In this document: positions 1-5,602 of the stretch, piece by piece
Position numbering within the stretch: position 1 is the first letter of the stretch
How the letters are laid out: every line of letters begins with the position of its first letter
NCBI GenBank assembly: GCA_035556755.1
Contig: DATMEP010000096.1
Coordinates: 1 to 64,000, forward strand
Direction of reading: 5' to 3'
Length of the DNA: 64,000 bases
Source: VRUE01 sp035556755
GTDB lineage: Bacteria > Actinomycetota > Thermoleophilia > Solirubrobacterales > 70-9
Notes under the pieces: generated by a model
The model's database searches: none
Seen by the model: the letters and a program-made list of their open reading frames with translations, nothing else
Told to the model about the DNA's origin: nothing
Program-made: the position numbers and the translations under genes

Positions 1-141
1 CGGGACCTCATCGCCTCGATACGAACCTGGGTCGCGGGCTGGAACGAGGACCCCAAGCCCTACGTCTGGCACAAGAGCGCCGACGAGATCCTCGACGGCC
101 TCGCCTCCTATTGCCAACGAATTAACGACTCAGATCACTAG
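1..141 (+). CDS. IS630-family transposase, C-terminal fragment (runs off left edge)
   Basis: The open frame enters from the left edge and ends with a stop at 139-141. The last 46 residues include VWHKSADEILDGLASYCQR, which matches the C-terminal tail typical of IS630/Tc1-type DDE transposases (usually VWTKTADEIL..LARYCQRI). The catalytic domain lies outside the window, so I cannot say whether the element is intact. It lies about 50 bp upstream of tRNA-Arg, which is itself the target of another mobile element. The call rests on recall of the family tail and is fairly secure for the family. Confidence 0.75.
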   Translation, partial: RDLIASIRTWVAGWNEDPKPYVWHKSADEILDGLASYCQRINDSDH

Positions 142-193
142 TCCGGCCCCGCCTCCCTTAGAATCGCCCTTCCGGGCCCCGCCCCGGCAACCC

Positions 194-267
194 GCGCCCG
201 TAGCTCAGTTGGATAGAGCGTCGGTCTACGAAACCGAAGGTCACAGGTTCGAATCCTGTCGGGCGCG
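194..267 (+). tRNA. tRNA-Arg (anticodon ACG)
   Basis: A full cloverleaf can be drawn. The acceptor stem is GCGCCCG/CGGGCGC, the D-arm is GCTCAGTTGGATAGAGC, the anticodon stem-loop is TCGGT-CTACGAA-ACCGA, and the T-arm is ACAGG-TTCGAAT-CCTGT. The anticodon is ACG (Arg; expected A34-to-inosine editing by TadA, and a tadA gene lies at 53595). CCA is not encoded. The 3' 46 bases are duplicated at 4882-4927, so the gene doubles as an integration site. Confidence 0.97.
222..267 (+). repeat. attL-like direct repeat: 3' part of tRNA-Arg
   Basis: These 46 bases, from the anticodon stem to the discriminator base, are repeated exactly at 4882-4927 in the same orientation. Identity stops at both edges (upstream ...gcgt versus ...ttctc; downstream ctt versus tat). 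A direct repeat of a tRNA 3' end bounding a few kb of accessory genes is the classic mark of tyrosine-recombinase integration. The tRNA remains whole at this end. Confidence 0.88.
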
Positions 268-274
268 CTTGTCG

Positions 275-297
275 AAGCCCGCTTGAGGAGCGGGTTT
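275..297 (+). terminator. Terminator-like hairpin after tRNA-Arg
   Basis: The arms CCCGCT/AGCGGG close a 5-nt loop and extend through AAG/TTT pairs. The hairpin starts 8 nt after the mature tRNA end and finishes in a short T run, as expected for an intrinsic terminator. Confidence 0.6.
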
Positions 298-826
298 CCT
301 GCATTCTGGGGATCGCGCGGAAGGGCGAAAAACGGCCGTGGGGCAACGCCTGGGGCAATGTGAGGTCCGAGTGGCGGTCAGCCGAAGGCCTTGAGACGGG
401 TCTCCCGTCCACCTACGTTCGCCGCGTAAGCGAGAAATAGCGGCCCCGGCGGCGCGGTAACGCCCCGGGGCCTGGCACCGAAGAGCAAGCCTTCGATGCG
501 AGAGAGACGGTACCCGTCGTCCCACTGAGGGATGCATCGCGGGCGGTTCTCCGGTGCCCGACCGAGAGGAGGGGCGCCGATGAGCTCGGGTACGCGATTG
601 AGGTTTGCTCGCCTAAGCGGCTGGATCCGAAGCCTCTGAGATTCCGGCCCCCACAGTCGTACTTGTTCTTGATGCCTGGTCAACGGGCGCACCGCAGCGT
701 TCTCCAGTGGGCAGCTGCCACCTAGATACTTGACCTCCCGGAGCGCATCGCTTCAACTGGTCAAGGTCCACGAAAGCGCGTCAAGTCTCGCGAGCTGTCG
801 CTGATGCCTACTACGATTCTCAAGCA
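298..826. other. 529-bp stretch without a convincing gene (island left arm)
   Basis: This stretch lies just inside the putative attL, where an integrase gene would normally lie. Open frames exist on the minus strand but show no domain-like composition, no ribosome-binding site and no recombinase signature. A short near-direct repeat (tggggcaac / tggggcaat) lies at about 339-361. I see no integrase or excisionase remnant I could defend. Confidence 0.5.
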
Positions 827-1147
827 ATGTCGAACAATGAGTCCTTGATTGACGAGGCGGGGCGGCGCCTGGCTGCTGCCGCACCCGGATCCAAGGTGAT
901 CCTGTTTGGCTCCCGTGCTCGGGGCGAGGCTCGCCCGGACTCGGATCTCGACCTGCTTGTAATCGAGCCGGACGAGGTGCCGAAGCGTCGCGCGGAGACT
1001 GCTCGACTGCGCCGGGAGCTTCGCGGGCTCGAAGTAGCCCTCGATGTGATCGTCGTCAGCGCCAAACATGCTGAGGAGTGGGGCCATTTCAAGGGCTCGA
1101 TGCTGAACGAGGCGCTGAGCGAGGGCCGGGTTCTTGTCGAGGCCTGA
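827..1147 (+). CDS. MNT-type nucleotidyltransferase (antitoxin of MNT/HEPN pair)
   Basis: This 106-aa protein is a minimal nucleotidyltransferase. The motif GSRARGEARPDSDLDLLV (about residues 28-45) holds the Gly-Ser pair and the D-x-D metal-binding residues of the DNA-polymerase-beta fold. A third carboxylate is expected in the following strand (ALDVIVV, about residue 71). In known MNT/HEPN modules this protein neutralises the HEPN ribonuclease, in studied cases by AMPylating it. The downstream HEPN gene starts with TTG inside this gene's end (1134), so translation is coupled. Here the HEPN partner is broken by an IS, so the antitoxin may be an orphan. Family certain; function inferred. Confidence 0.88.
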   Translation: MSNNESLIDEAGRRLAAAAPGSKVILFGSRARGEARPDSDLDLLVIEPDEVPKRRAETARLRRELRGLEVALDVIVVSAKHAEEWGHFKGSMLNEALSEGRVLVEA

Positions 1148-1422
1148 AGGCCGCGATCTCGCGAAGGTTCTCGCCCGCAAGGCAGAGGGCGACGCGAAGG
1201 CAATGCGCAGGCTGGCGCCCGACCCCGAGATCGACGACGAGGCGGTCGGCTTCCACGCCCAGCAGGCGATCGAGAAGTGGCTCAAGGCGGTGATGGCGCT
1301 CCAAGGGCTGGAAGAGGCCCGCATTCATGACCTCGGTCGCCTGCTGGAGATTCTTGGCGAGGCCGGCGTCGATTCGCCTCCTGGCGCTGATTGGCTTGAT
1401 GACTTTTCGATCTATGCCGTTC
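1134..1422 (+). pseudogene. HEPN-domain toxin, 5' part, interrupted by IS3 element
   Basis: The frame starts at a TTG overlapping the end of the MNT gene by 14 nt. About 96 residues remain, with the HEPN core FHAQQAIEKWLKAVMALQG followed by a typical 'HDLGRLLEIL' helix (PF05168-type family). The frame then runs straight into the inverted repeat of the IS3-family element at 1423 and would continue as IS-encoded missense sequence. After the element, a reading SDSYDEVKLR-stop at 2735-2767 looks like the lost tail. The full-length protein is therefore probably not made, leaving the MNT partner without its toxin. Confidence 0.78.
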
Positions 1423-1488
1423 TGAGCCAGGCCGGGTTTCACGGAGACTCTGATCTACCCCCGAAAAAGTGGAGTCGCGGTTCTGGAA

Positions 1489-2349
1489 TCATGCGGCCTG
1501 GGTTGCGTTGTGTAGATCCTCGTATTCGGTTGGCGTGCGCATCCCTAGCGCCGAGTGCCGGCGCCGGGTGTTGTGGAAGAGCTCGATGTAGTCATGGATC
1601 GCGGTGGTGAGCTCGACTCGGGTCTTCCAGCGTTTGCGGTTGAAGAGCTCGACCTGTATCCGCCCCCAGAAGGACTCGACCATCGCATTGTCGTATGCGC
1701 TGCCGACGGCCCCCATCGAGGGGGCGAGGCCGGCGTCGCGGACCTTGCGGCTGAAGGCCCAGGAGGTGAACTGCACGCCGCGGTCGGAATGTATGACCAG
1801 ACCGTCGACGCGATCGCGTCGGGCGGTGGCCATGCCAAGGGCATTGGTGACCAGGACCGTTGTCTGGGTGCTTTCGACCGACCAGCCGACGACGAGCCGC
1901 GAGAAGGCGTCGAGGACGACGCAGCAGTAGACCTTGCCCTCCCTTGTCGGGTGCTCGGTGATGTCGGTCATCCACAGCTGGTTGGGGCCGTCGCGGCGGA
2001 ACGCCCGGCGAACCAAGTCCAGAGAGGTGACCTGCGCCATCCGCGCTCCCTTCGGCAGCCGGCGCGTCGGCAGGCCCTTGATTCCCAGCTCGCCCATGAT
2101 CTTGCCGACCGTGTTGTGGCCGACGACGATCTCGCGCCCGTGGCGCAGCTCGGCTGTCACCCGCATGTAGCCGTAGGTTCCGCCGGAGGCCTTGTGGACG
2201 TCGACGATCTCGCCGGCCAGCCAGATCCGCCGCAGGGTGCGCGGAGGGTCGGGGCGGCCCTTCCAGGCGTAGTAGCCCGACTCCGAGACGCCGAGCACAC
2301 GACAGGCGTGGCGCACGTTGATTCCCTGCCCGGTCAGGGAATCGATCAC
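1489..2349 (-). CDS. IS3-family transposase OrfB (DDE integrase core)
   Basis: This 286-aa protein begins with an HTH_21-like region (HACRVLGVSESGYYAWKGRP), followed by a retroviral-integrase-type rve core. The catalytic acidic residues are in WMTDITEH (D), HSDRGVQF (D) and AMVESFWG (E), so the D-D-35-E triad is complete. The ATG overlaps the OrfA stop (ATGA). In this family OrfAB is made by a -1 frameshift, and a CCCCCAAAAGG run lies just before the junction on the coding strand. No internal stop is seen, so the enzyme could be active. Confidence 0.93.
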   Translation of the reverse strand: MIDSLTGQGINVRHACRVLGVSESGYYAWKGRPDPPRTLRRIWLAGEIVDVHKASGGTYGYMRVTAELRHGREIVVGHNTVGKIMGELGIKGLPTRRLPKGARMAQVTSLDLVRRAFRRDGPNQLWMTDITEHPTREGKVYCCVVLDAFSRLVVGWSVESTQTTVLVTNALGMATARRDRVDGLVIHSDRGVQFTSWAFSRKVRDAGLAPSMGAVGSAYDNAMVESFWGRIQVELFNRKRWKTRVELTTAIHDYIELFHNTRRRHSALGMRTPTEYEDLHNATQAA

Positions 2350-2642
2350 CGGGAAGAGCCTTTTGGGGGAAGGTCGCCTTCGAGGAAGACCTCGTTGACC
2401 TTGCGCGAGACGGCCAGCTCGGTTTCCAGCTGCTTGATCTTGCGCGTCGCCGCTGCCAGCTCGAGCGCCTGGTCGGTGCTCAGGCCCTCGACCTCACCGC
2501 GATCGACCTTCTCCTGCTTCAGCCAGCTGTAGATGGTGGCGTCGCTCATGCCGAAGGTCTCGGCGAGCTGGGCGACTTTGGTGCCTGATCGAGCTAGCTC
2601 GATCACCTGACGACGAACCTCTGCTGGGTACCTGCGGGGCAT
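2346..2642 (-). CDS. IS3-family transposase OrfA (helix-turn-helix)
   Basis: This 98-aa protein starts MPRRYPAEVRRQVIELARSG and has a helix-turn-helix (VAQLAETFGMSDATIYSWLKQ). A C-terminal leucine-zipper-like coiled coil (ALELAAATRKIKQLETELAV) is used for multimerisation with OrfB. It binds the terminal inverted repeats in characterised IS3 elements. The last codons carry a slippery C5A4GG run, which in relatives drives frameshifting into OrfB. An AAGGAGG-like site precedes the ATG. Confidence 0.92.
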   Translation of the reverse strand: MPRRYPAEVRRQVIELARSGTKVAQLAETFGMSDATIYSWLKQEKVDRGEVEGLSTDQALELAAATRKIKQLETELAVSRKVNEVFLEGDLPPKGSSR

Positions 2643-2733
2643 CTGAATCCTCCTTACGGCCGAAGGACTCTAGAAACAGGACTCCATCAGATCGGGGGTA
2701 GATCAGAGTCTCCGTGGAACCTGGTCCGGCTCA

Positions 2734-2767
2734 GTCGGATAGCTACGACGAAGTCAAATTGCGGTAG
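2734..2767 (+). pseudogene. Probable 3' remnant of the interrupted HEPN gene
   Basis: Read in the frame starting at 2735, the bases after the right IS end give SDSYDEVKLR then a stop. The charged helical tail is compatible with a HEPN C-terminus. Because the target duplication is uncertain, I cannot prove which frame joined the two halves before the insertion. Confidence 0.45.
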
Positions 2768-2781
2768 TCGATGCCTGTCGC

Positions 2782-3144
2782 TTACCGATTTTTCATCTCT
2801 TTGGAGGGGAGTACACCAGCCTGATGGCCAGCGTCGACAGCAACATCATCCATGTCCTCACACACGGCCACGACATTCACATGATGACGAGATCTGGTAT
2901 TGCGGCCAATGGCGGCAAAGCAAATTGCGAATAGGACACAAGCCCCAAAGCCAACCCACAGTGACGGCACTACGCCGGCCTGAACAGTCGTCTCGGTTTT
3001 GGTGATTACGACGATGGTCGTCACAAGTCCGATGGCGGCCCCGACTGCGGTGGCGGCCCAGGTAGTTGCATGATCACTAAGAGGCTCTCCGAGGCGAGCG
3101 ACGTTCTTCCGGATGCGATCCCAGTCAGAACGCTGAACAGGCAT
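2782..3144 (-). CDS. Small membrane protein, two transmembrane segments
   Basis: The start at 3144 is chosen because AGGAGGAG lies just upstream of MPVQRSDWDRIRKNV; a longer frame to 3306 lacks such a site and would overlap the zinc-ribbon ORF. The 120-aa product has a basic N-terminus and two hydrophobic helices (WAATAVGAAIGLVTTIVVIT, about 28-47, and WVGFGACVLFAICFAAIG, about 60-77). A polar tail without a recognisable domain follows. I do not recognise the family. It lies inside the island, directly downstream of the zinc-ribbon ORF on the same strand, so the two may be co-transcribed. Confidence 0.6.
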   Translation of the reverse strand: MPVQRSDWDRIRKNVARLGEPLSDHATTWAATAVGAAIGLVTTIVVITKTETTVQAGVVPSLWVGFGACVLFAICFAAIGRNTRSRHHVNVVAVCEDMDDVAVDAGHQAGVLPSKEMKNR

Positions 3145-3235
3145 AGGCTCCTCCTGCTTGAGCATCAACACACCGGGCCGCTGATATGAGACTTGGCCCG
3201 CTCGCTGGGAAGTCGCAGGACGGTCAGGCGAGGTC

Positions 3236-3448
3236 TCACCCATCGGTATCGCCCATGAGTCCAGCCTCAATTGCATTGATGAAGGTCGTTTGATGACAGT
3301 TCTCACAAGCCACGGGAATTGCCACTACTTCGCCGCCGCCGTAGACGGTCGAGAACTCAAGCGCAGGGCCGACGTTCCACGTGTCGTGACCGCAATAGGG
3401 GCAGGCTTTTCCATCGCCCCAGACCTCAACAAGGCACTCGACTAATTC
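3236..3448 (-). pseudogene. Zinc-ribbon-like ORF without a visible start
   Basis: The minus-strand frame ending in TGA at 3236-3238 encodes CPYCGHDTW ... VACENCHQTTF. These are two Cys pairs about 30 residues apart, as in small zinc ribbons, and the region between them (NVGPALEFSTVYGGGEVVAIP) is protein-like. No ATG, GTG or TTG occurs in frame at a sensible place. The frame stays open into the region antisense to the ATPase promoter. It may be a decapitated gene or use an unusual start. The left boundary given (3448) is only where protein-like sequence begins. Confidence 0.45.
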
Positions 3449-3491
3449 GGGCCGTAGGCGAGCTATGCCGCTTCGCTGACGGGTTGATTTT

Positions 3492-3506
3492 CGGTCGAAA
3501 CGACCG
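3492..3506. repeat. 15-bp palindrome, copy A (CGGTCGAAACGACCG)
   Basis: The 6-bp arms CGGTCG/CGACCG surround AAA. An identical copy lies at 4805-4819. The two bracket the ATPase/DUF4325 gene pair: this one is 25 nt before the ATPase start, the other 21 nt after the DUF4325 stop. It could be an operator, a hairpin terminator or a site used by the element. Confidence 0.7.
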
Positions 3507-3530
3507 GTTCGATCCGAATGTCGCCATACG

Positions 3531-4394
3531 GTGCAGTCCGTGGAGCTGAGATTGCCACGTGGAGCGGGGTCACGCGATCACGGCTATGCCGCGGAGCTTG
3601 ATGCTGACCTCGGAGGCGCGGACGCGGTTGTTTTGGACGCGAGTGACTTGGTGGACTTGCATCCTCTTTTCGCGGTGAGGCTTGCGCTCTGGATTGAGCG
3701 GCATCGGCGGGACGGGCGCAGCGTCGACATCAGGGAGCCCGAGGACGGGGGAACCCGCCGACGTTTTCGCGCTTTTCGTTTGGGGAGGGCCATCGGCGGC
3801 GTTGCGGAAGCGCTTGTCGAGGACGACGCTGATGTGATCATCCGGCCGACCCGCTTGGGTGAGTTGACCGAGGTCGATGAGCTTGCCGACAAGCTGCTGC
3901 AGCCGCTGATCGACCAGTTCGACGATGTCGCCGTCGTCCGGGATGCAGTCCTTATGGCGATCAGCGAGCTTTGCCAGAACGCGGTGGAGCACGGCGTCAG
4001 CGATGCCGGCTGCGTTGTGGCGGCCAGCCGTGGGGAGGTCGACGGGATGAGTCAAATCATGCTCGGCATTGGCGACTGCGGGGTCGGGATTCCCAAGCAC
4101 ATTCGCGGAAGCCATCCCGAGTTCGTGGTTGACGAGCATGCGATCGGACAGGCCCTGCAGGAGGGCGTGAGCGGCACCCAGCGACCCGATCGGGGATACG
4201 GCTTCACCTGGGTGCTGAAGGAAACCCTTTCCTCGGCTGCTTCTTCAGCCGAGATGTTCGTCCGGGCCGGTCAAGGGGCCTTCCGGCGCGAGATCGTCGA
4301 TGCCCGCGTCAAGGACCATGGCTGGAATACGTCGGCTACGCAGGGGACTTGGATCGCCTGCGACTGGACGACCATCGGAAGGTTGGATCGGTGA
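3531..4394 (+). CDS. GHKL-type ATPase with N-terminal STAS-like region
   Basis: This 287-aa protein starts at GTG. The C-terminal half is a histidine-kinase-like ATPase domain: N box ISELCQNAVEHG (about 144-155), G1 box GIGDCGVGIP (about 180-189) and G2-like GYGFTWVLKE (about 223-232). The N-terminal part (VVLDASDLVDLHPLFAVRLALWI) resembles a STAS-type fold. No dimerisation/His-phosphotransfer helix is present, so it is more like an anti-sigma-type ATPase than a sensor kinase. It is followed 36 nt later by a DUF4325 protein, a pairing seen in other bacteria. The partner switch is inferred by analogy with SpoIIAB/SpoIIAA. Confidence 0.8.
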   Translation: MQSVELRLPRGAGSRDHGYAAELDADLGGADAVVLDASDLVDLHPLFAVRLALWIERHRRDGRSVDIREPEDGGTRRRFRAFRLGRAIGGVAEALVEDDADVIIRPTRLGELTEVDELADKLLQPLIDQFDDVAVVRDAVLMAISELCQNAVEHGVSDAGCVVAASRGEVDGMSQIMLGIGDCGVGIPKHIRGSHPEFVVDEHAIGQALQEGVSGTQRPDRGYGFTWVLKETLSSAASSAEMFVRAGQGAFRREIVDARVKDHGWNTSATQGTWIACDWTTIGRLDR

Positions 4395-4430
4395 TTGCAT
4401 GCGTCCGGGTCTTGACGTAGCCTCGCATCC

Positions 4431-4784
4431 ATGACGACGCTAGAGAACGACATCCCACAATCCTCGGCGTCACCGCGATACGTGCTGGGGCGCCACGGCC
4501 AGGCTTTCTCAACCCGCGCAAGGGCGGAGCAGATTCGAGCCGAGATCGAGCAGCTTGCAGCGGGCGGTCGCGATGTCCTGATCGACTTCGAGGGCGTGCG
4601 CTCGGTGAGCTACTCGTTCGCCGACGAGCTGATCGGCGTGTTTGCGTCTCGCTACGAGGCGGACAACGATTCCCTGCGCCCGGTCGTGATCGGTCTTTCG
4701 GCGCAGGCCCAGCGAGTCTTGCTCGGCAGCTTGGAGCAGCGGGGTCTCTCCGATGAGGTCTCCCGCGAGCTGGTCCCGCATTAG
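4431..4784 (+). CDS. STAS-like protein of the DUF4325 type
   Basis: The 117-aa product carries the DUF4325 pattern: FSTRARAEQIRAEIEQL, then VLIDFEGVRSVSYSFADEL, where family members have the D-F-x-G-V-x-x-V-S-x-S-F-A-D-E motif. DUF4325 proteins are STAS-like and usually sit beside a GHKL ATPase, as here. The likely role is as a binding partner of the upstream ATPase; the ligand and output are unknown. It is the last gene before the right tRNA repeat and thus the end of the island. Confidence 0.85.
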   Translation: MTTLENDIPQSSASPRYVLGRHGQAFSTRARAEQIRAEIEQLAAGGRDVLIDFEGVRSVSYSFADELIGVFASRYEADNDSLRPVVIGLSAQAQRVLLGSLEQRGLSDEVSRELVPH

Positions 4785-4804
4785 CCCATCAAGCGCTTGA
4801 CCCT

Positions 4805-4819
4805 CGGTCGAAACGACCG
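4805..4819. repeat. 15-bp palindrome, copy B
   Basis: Identical to the site at 3492-3506, and 21 nt after the DUF4325 stop codon. As RNA it would form a 6-bp stem with a 3-nt loop. The following bases are not T-rich, so a simple intrinsic terminator is unlikely. Confidence 0.7.
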
Positions 4820-4881
4820 CACCTGTCAAGTCCATATCTGTCGCAGAATCGCCGCAGACCGCTCCGGCAAGCGGCGTTCTC

Positions 4882-4927
4882 CGGTCTACGAAACCGAAGG
4901 TCACAGGTTCGAATCCTGTCGGGCGCG
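4882..4927 (+). repeat. attR-like direct repeat: partial tRNA-Arg
   Basis: An exact 46-bp copy of the 3' part of tRNA-Arg (222-267). It lacks the acceptor 5' strand and D-arm, so it cannot make a tRNA. It marks the right end of the 4660-bp island. No recombinase gene lies between the repeats. Confidence 0.88.
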
Positions 4928-5056
4928 TATCCGCAAACTCCCTTCTGGGCGAAAGTGGCCGCGATACCCGGGCTCGGGGGGCCTCGGCCTTCGTGGACGG
5001 TGTTTCGTGGCTCGTACCAGTGTCACCGTGGGGACTGCTGAACCGACCGACTTCGG

Positions 5057-5476
5057 TTACTGCTCGTCGAGCTCGATCTCGAGCCCTTCCTTGAGCTCGT
5101 TGATCCCCTCACCCAAGCCGATTGCCGCGAGCAAGCTCTTGAGCGGGACGTTCAGCCACTTGAGGAGCTTGCGGAAGGCTCTCGGGGTTCGAAGCCGGCT
5201 AGCCTCCTGACGGGCCTCCTGCACCCCGGCGAGCTTGAACATGAGCTCGGGGCCCGACAGGCCGGCCTGCGACAGTGCGGCATCGTGTTCCCCACTGATG
5301 ATCGTTGCCTGAAGGGCATCGAATTCTCCGCGCTCTTGGAGGCTCTCCCAGGCGGGTTGAAGGCGCTCCGCTACAAGTGGGGGGAGCATCTCCCCGGCGA
5401 GGCTTTCGTCGATCACGAGCTGGAGATCCTCACGCAATTCCGAGACGAAAGCCGCGAGGGCGCCGCGATCATCCAT
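5057..5476 (-). CDS. Hypothetical helical protein
   Basis: The start at 5476 is chosen because GGGGAGG lies 4-5 nt before MDDRGALAAFVSELRED; a start 7 codons upstream has no such site. The 139-aa product is predicted mostly alpha-helical and amphipathic, with an acidic N-terminal half, a basic middle (RTPRAFRKLLKWLNVPLK) and an acidic end (GLEIELDEQ). No signal peptide and no motif I recognise. It is the first chromosomal gene after the island and stands alone on the minus strand, divergent from the holin/phosphatase gene. Confidence 0.6.
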   Translation of the reverse strand: MDDRGALAAFVSELREDLQLVIDESLAGEMLPPLVAERLQPAWESLQERGEFDALQATIISGEHDAALSQAGLSGPELMFKLAGVQEARQEASRLRTPRAFRKLLKWLNVPLKSLLAAIGLGEGINELKEGLEIELDEQ

Positions 5477-5602
5477 GGCCTCCCCACCAAGTCCCATGGT
5501 GGGTATTAATTACATAAGAACTGAGCAAACGCGGTGAGACCCGGCTCAGGCCGCGAGTTCGATCAGCGGCGCTGAGGTTGGCTGCGGATACGCTCTGCCG
5601 CG

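Larger units (their letters stand above)
1423..2733 (-). mobile_element. IS3-family insertion sequence (about 1.3 kb)
   Basis: Two overlapping minus-strand genes (OrfA and OrfB) lie between long imperfect inverted repeats. The left end, TGAGCC-GG-CC-GGTT-CACGG from 1423, matches the right end read backwards from 2733. The inner 25 nt (1440-1464 versus 2692-2716) are a perfect inverted repeat including GATCTACCCCCGA. TG...CA tips, size and gene order fit IS3. I could not define a clean 3-4 bp target duplication (flanks ttc / gtc), so the ends may be off by one or two bases. The insertion splits the HEPN gene. Confidence 0.85.

Noticed and set aside
158..692. Minus-strand open frames near tRNA-Arg as integrase remnant
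   Set aside because: One is simply the reverse complement of the tRNA (GFEPVTFGFVDRR, a common misannotation). The others show no recombinase R-H-R-Y residues.
2346..2349. Two separate transposase genes implying loss of OrfAB
   Set aside because: The ATGA overlap and slippery C5A4 run are normal for IS3; frameshifting is expected, not decay.
4882..4927. Second tRNA-Arg gene
   Set aside because: Only the anticodon arm, variable region, T-arm and 3' acceptor strand are present; without the 5' strand and D-arm it cannot fold. Treated as an attachment-site duplicate.
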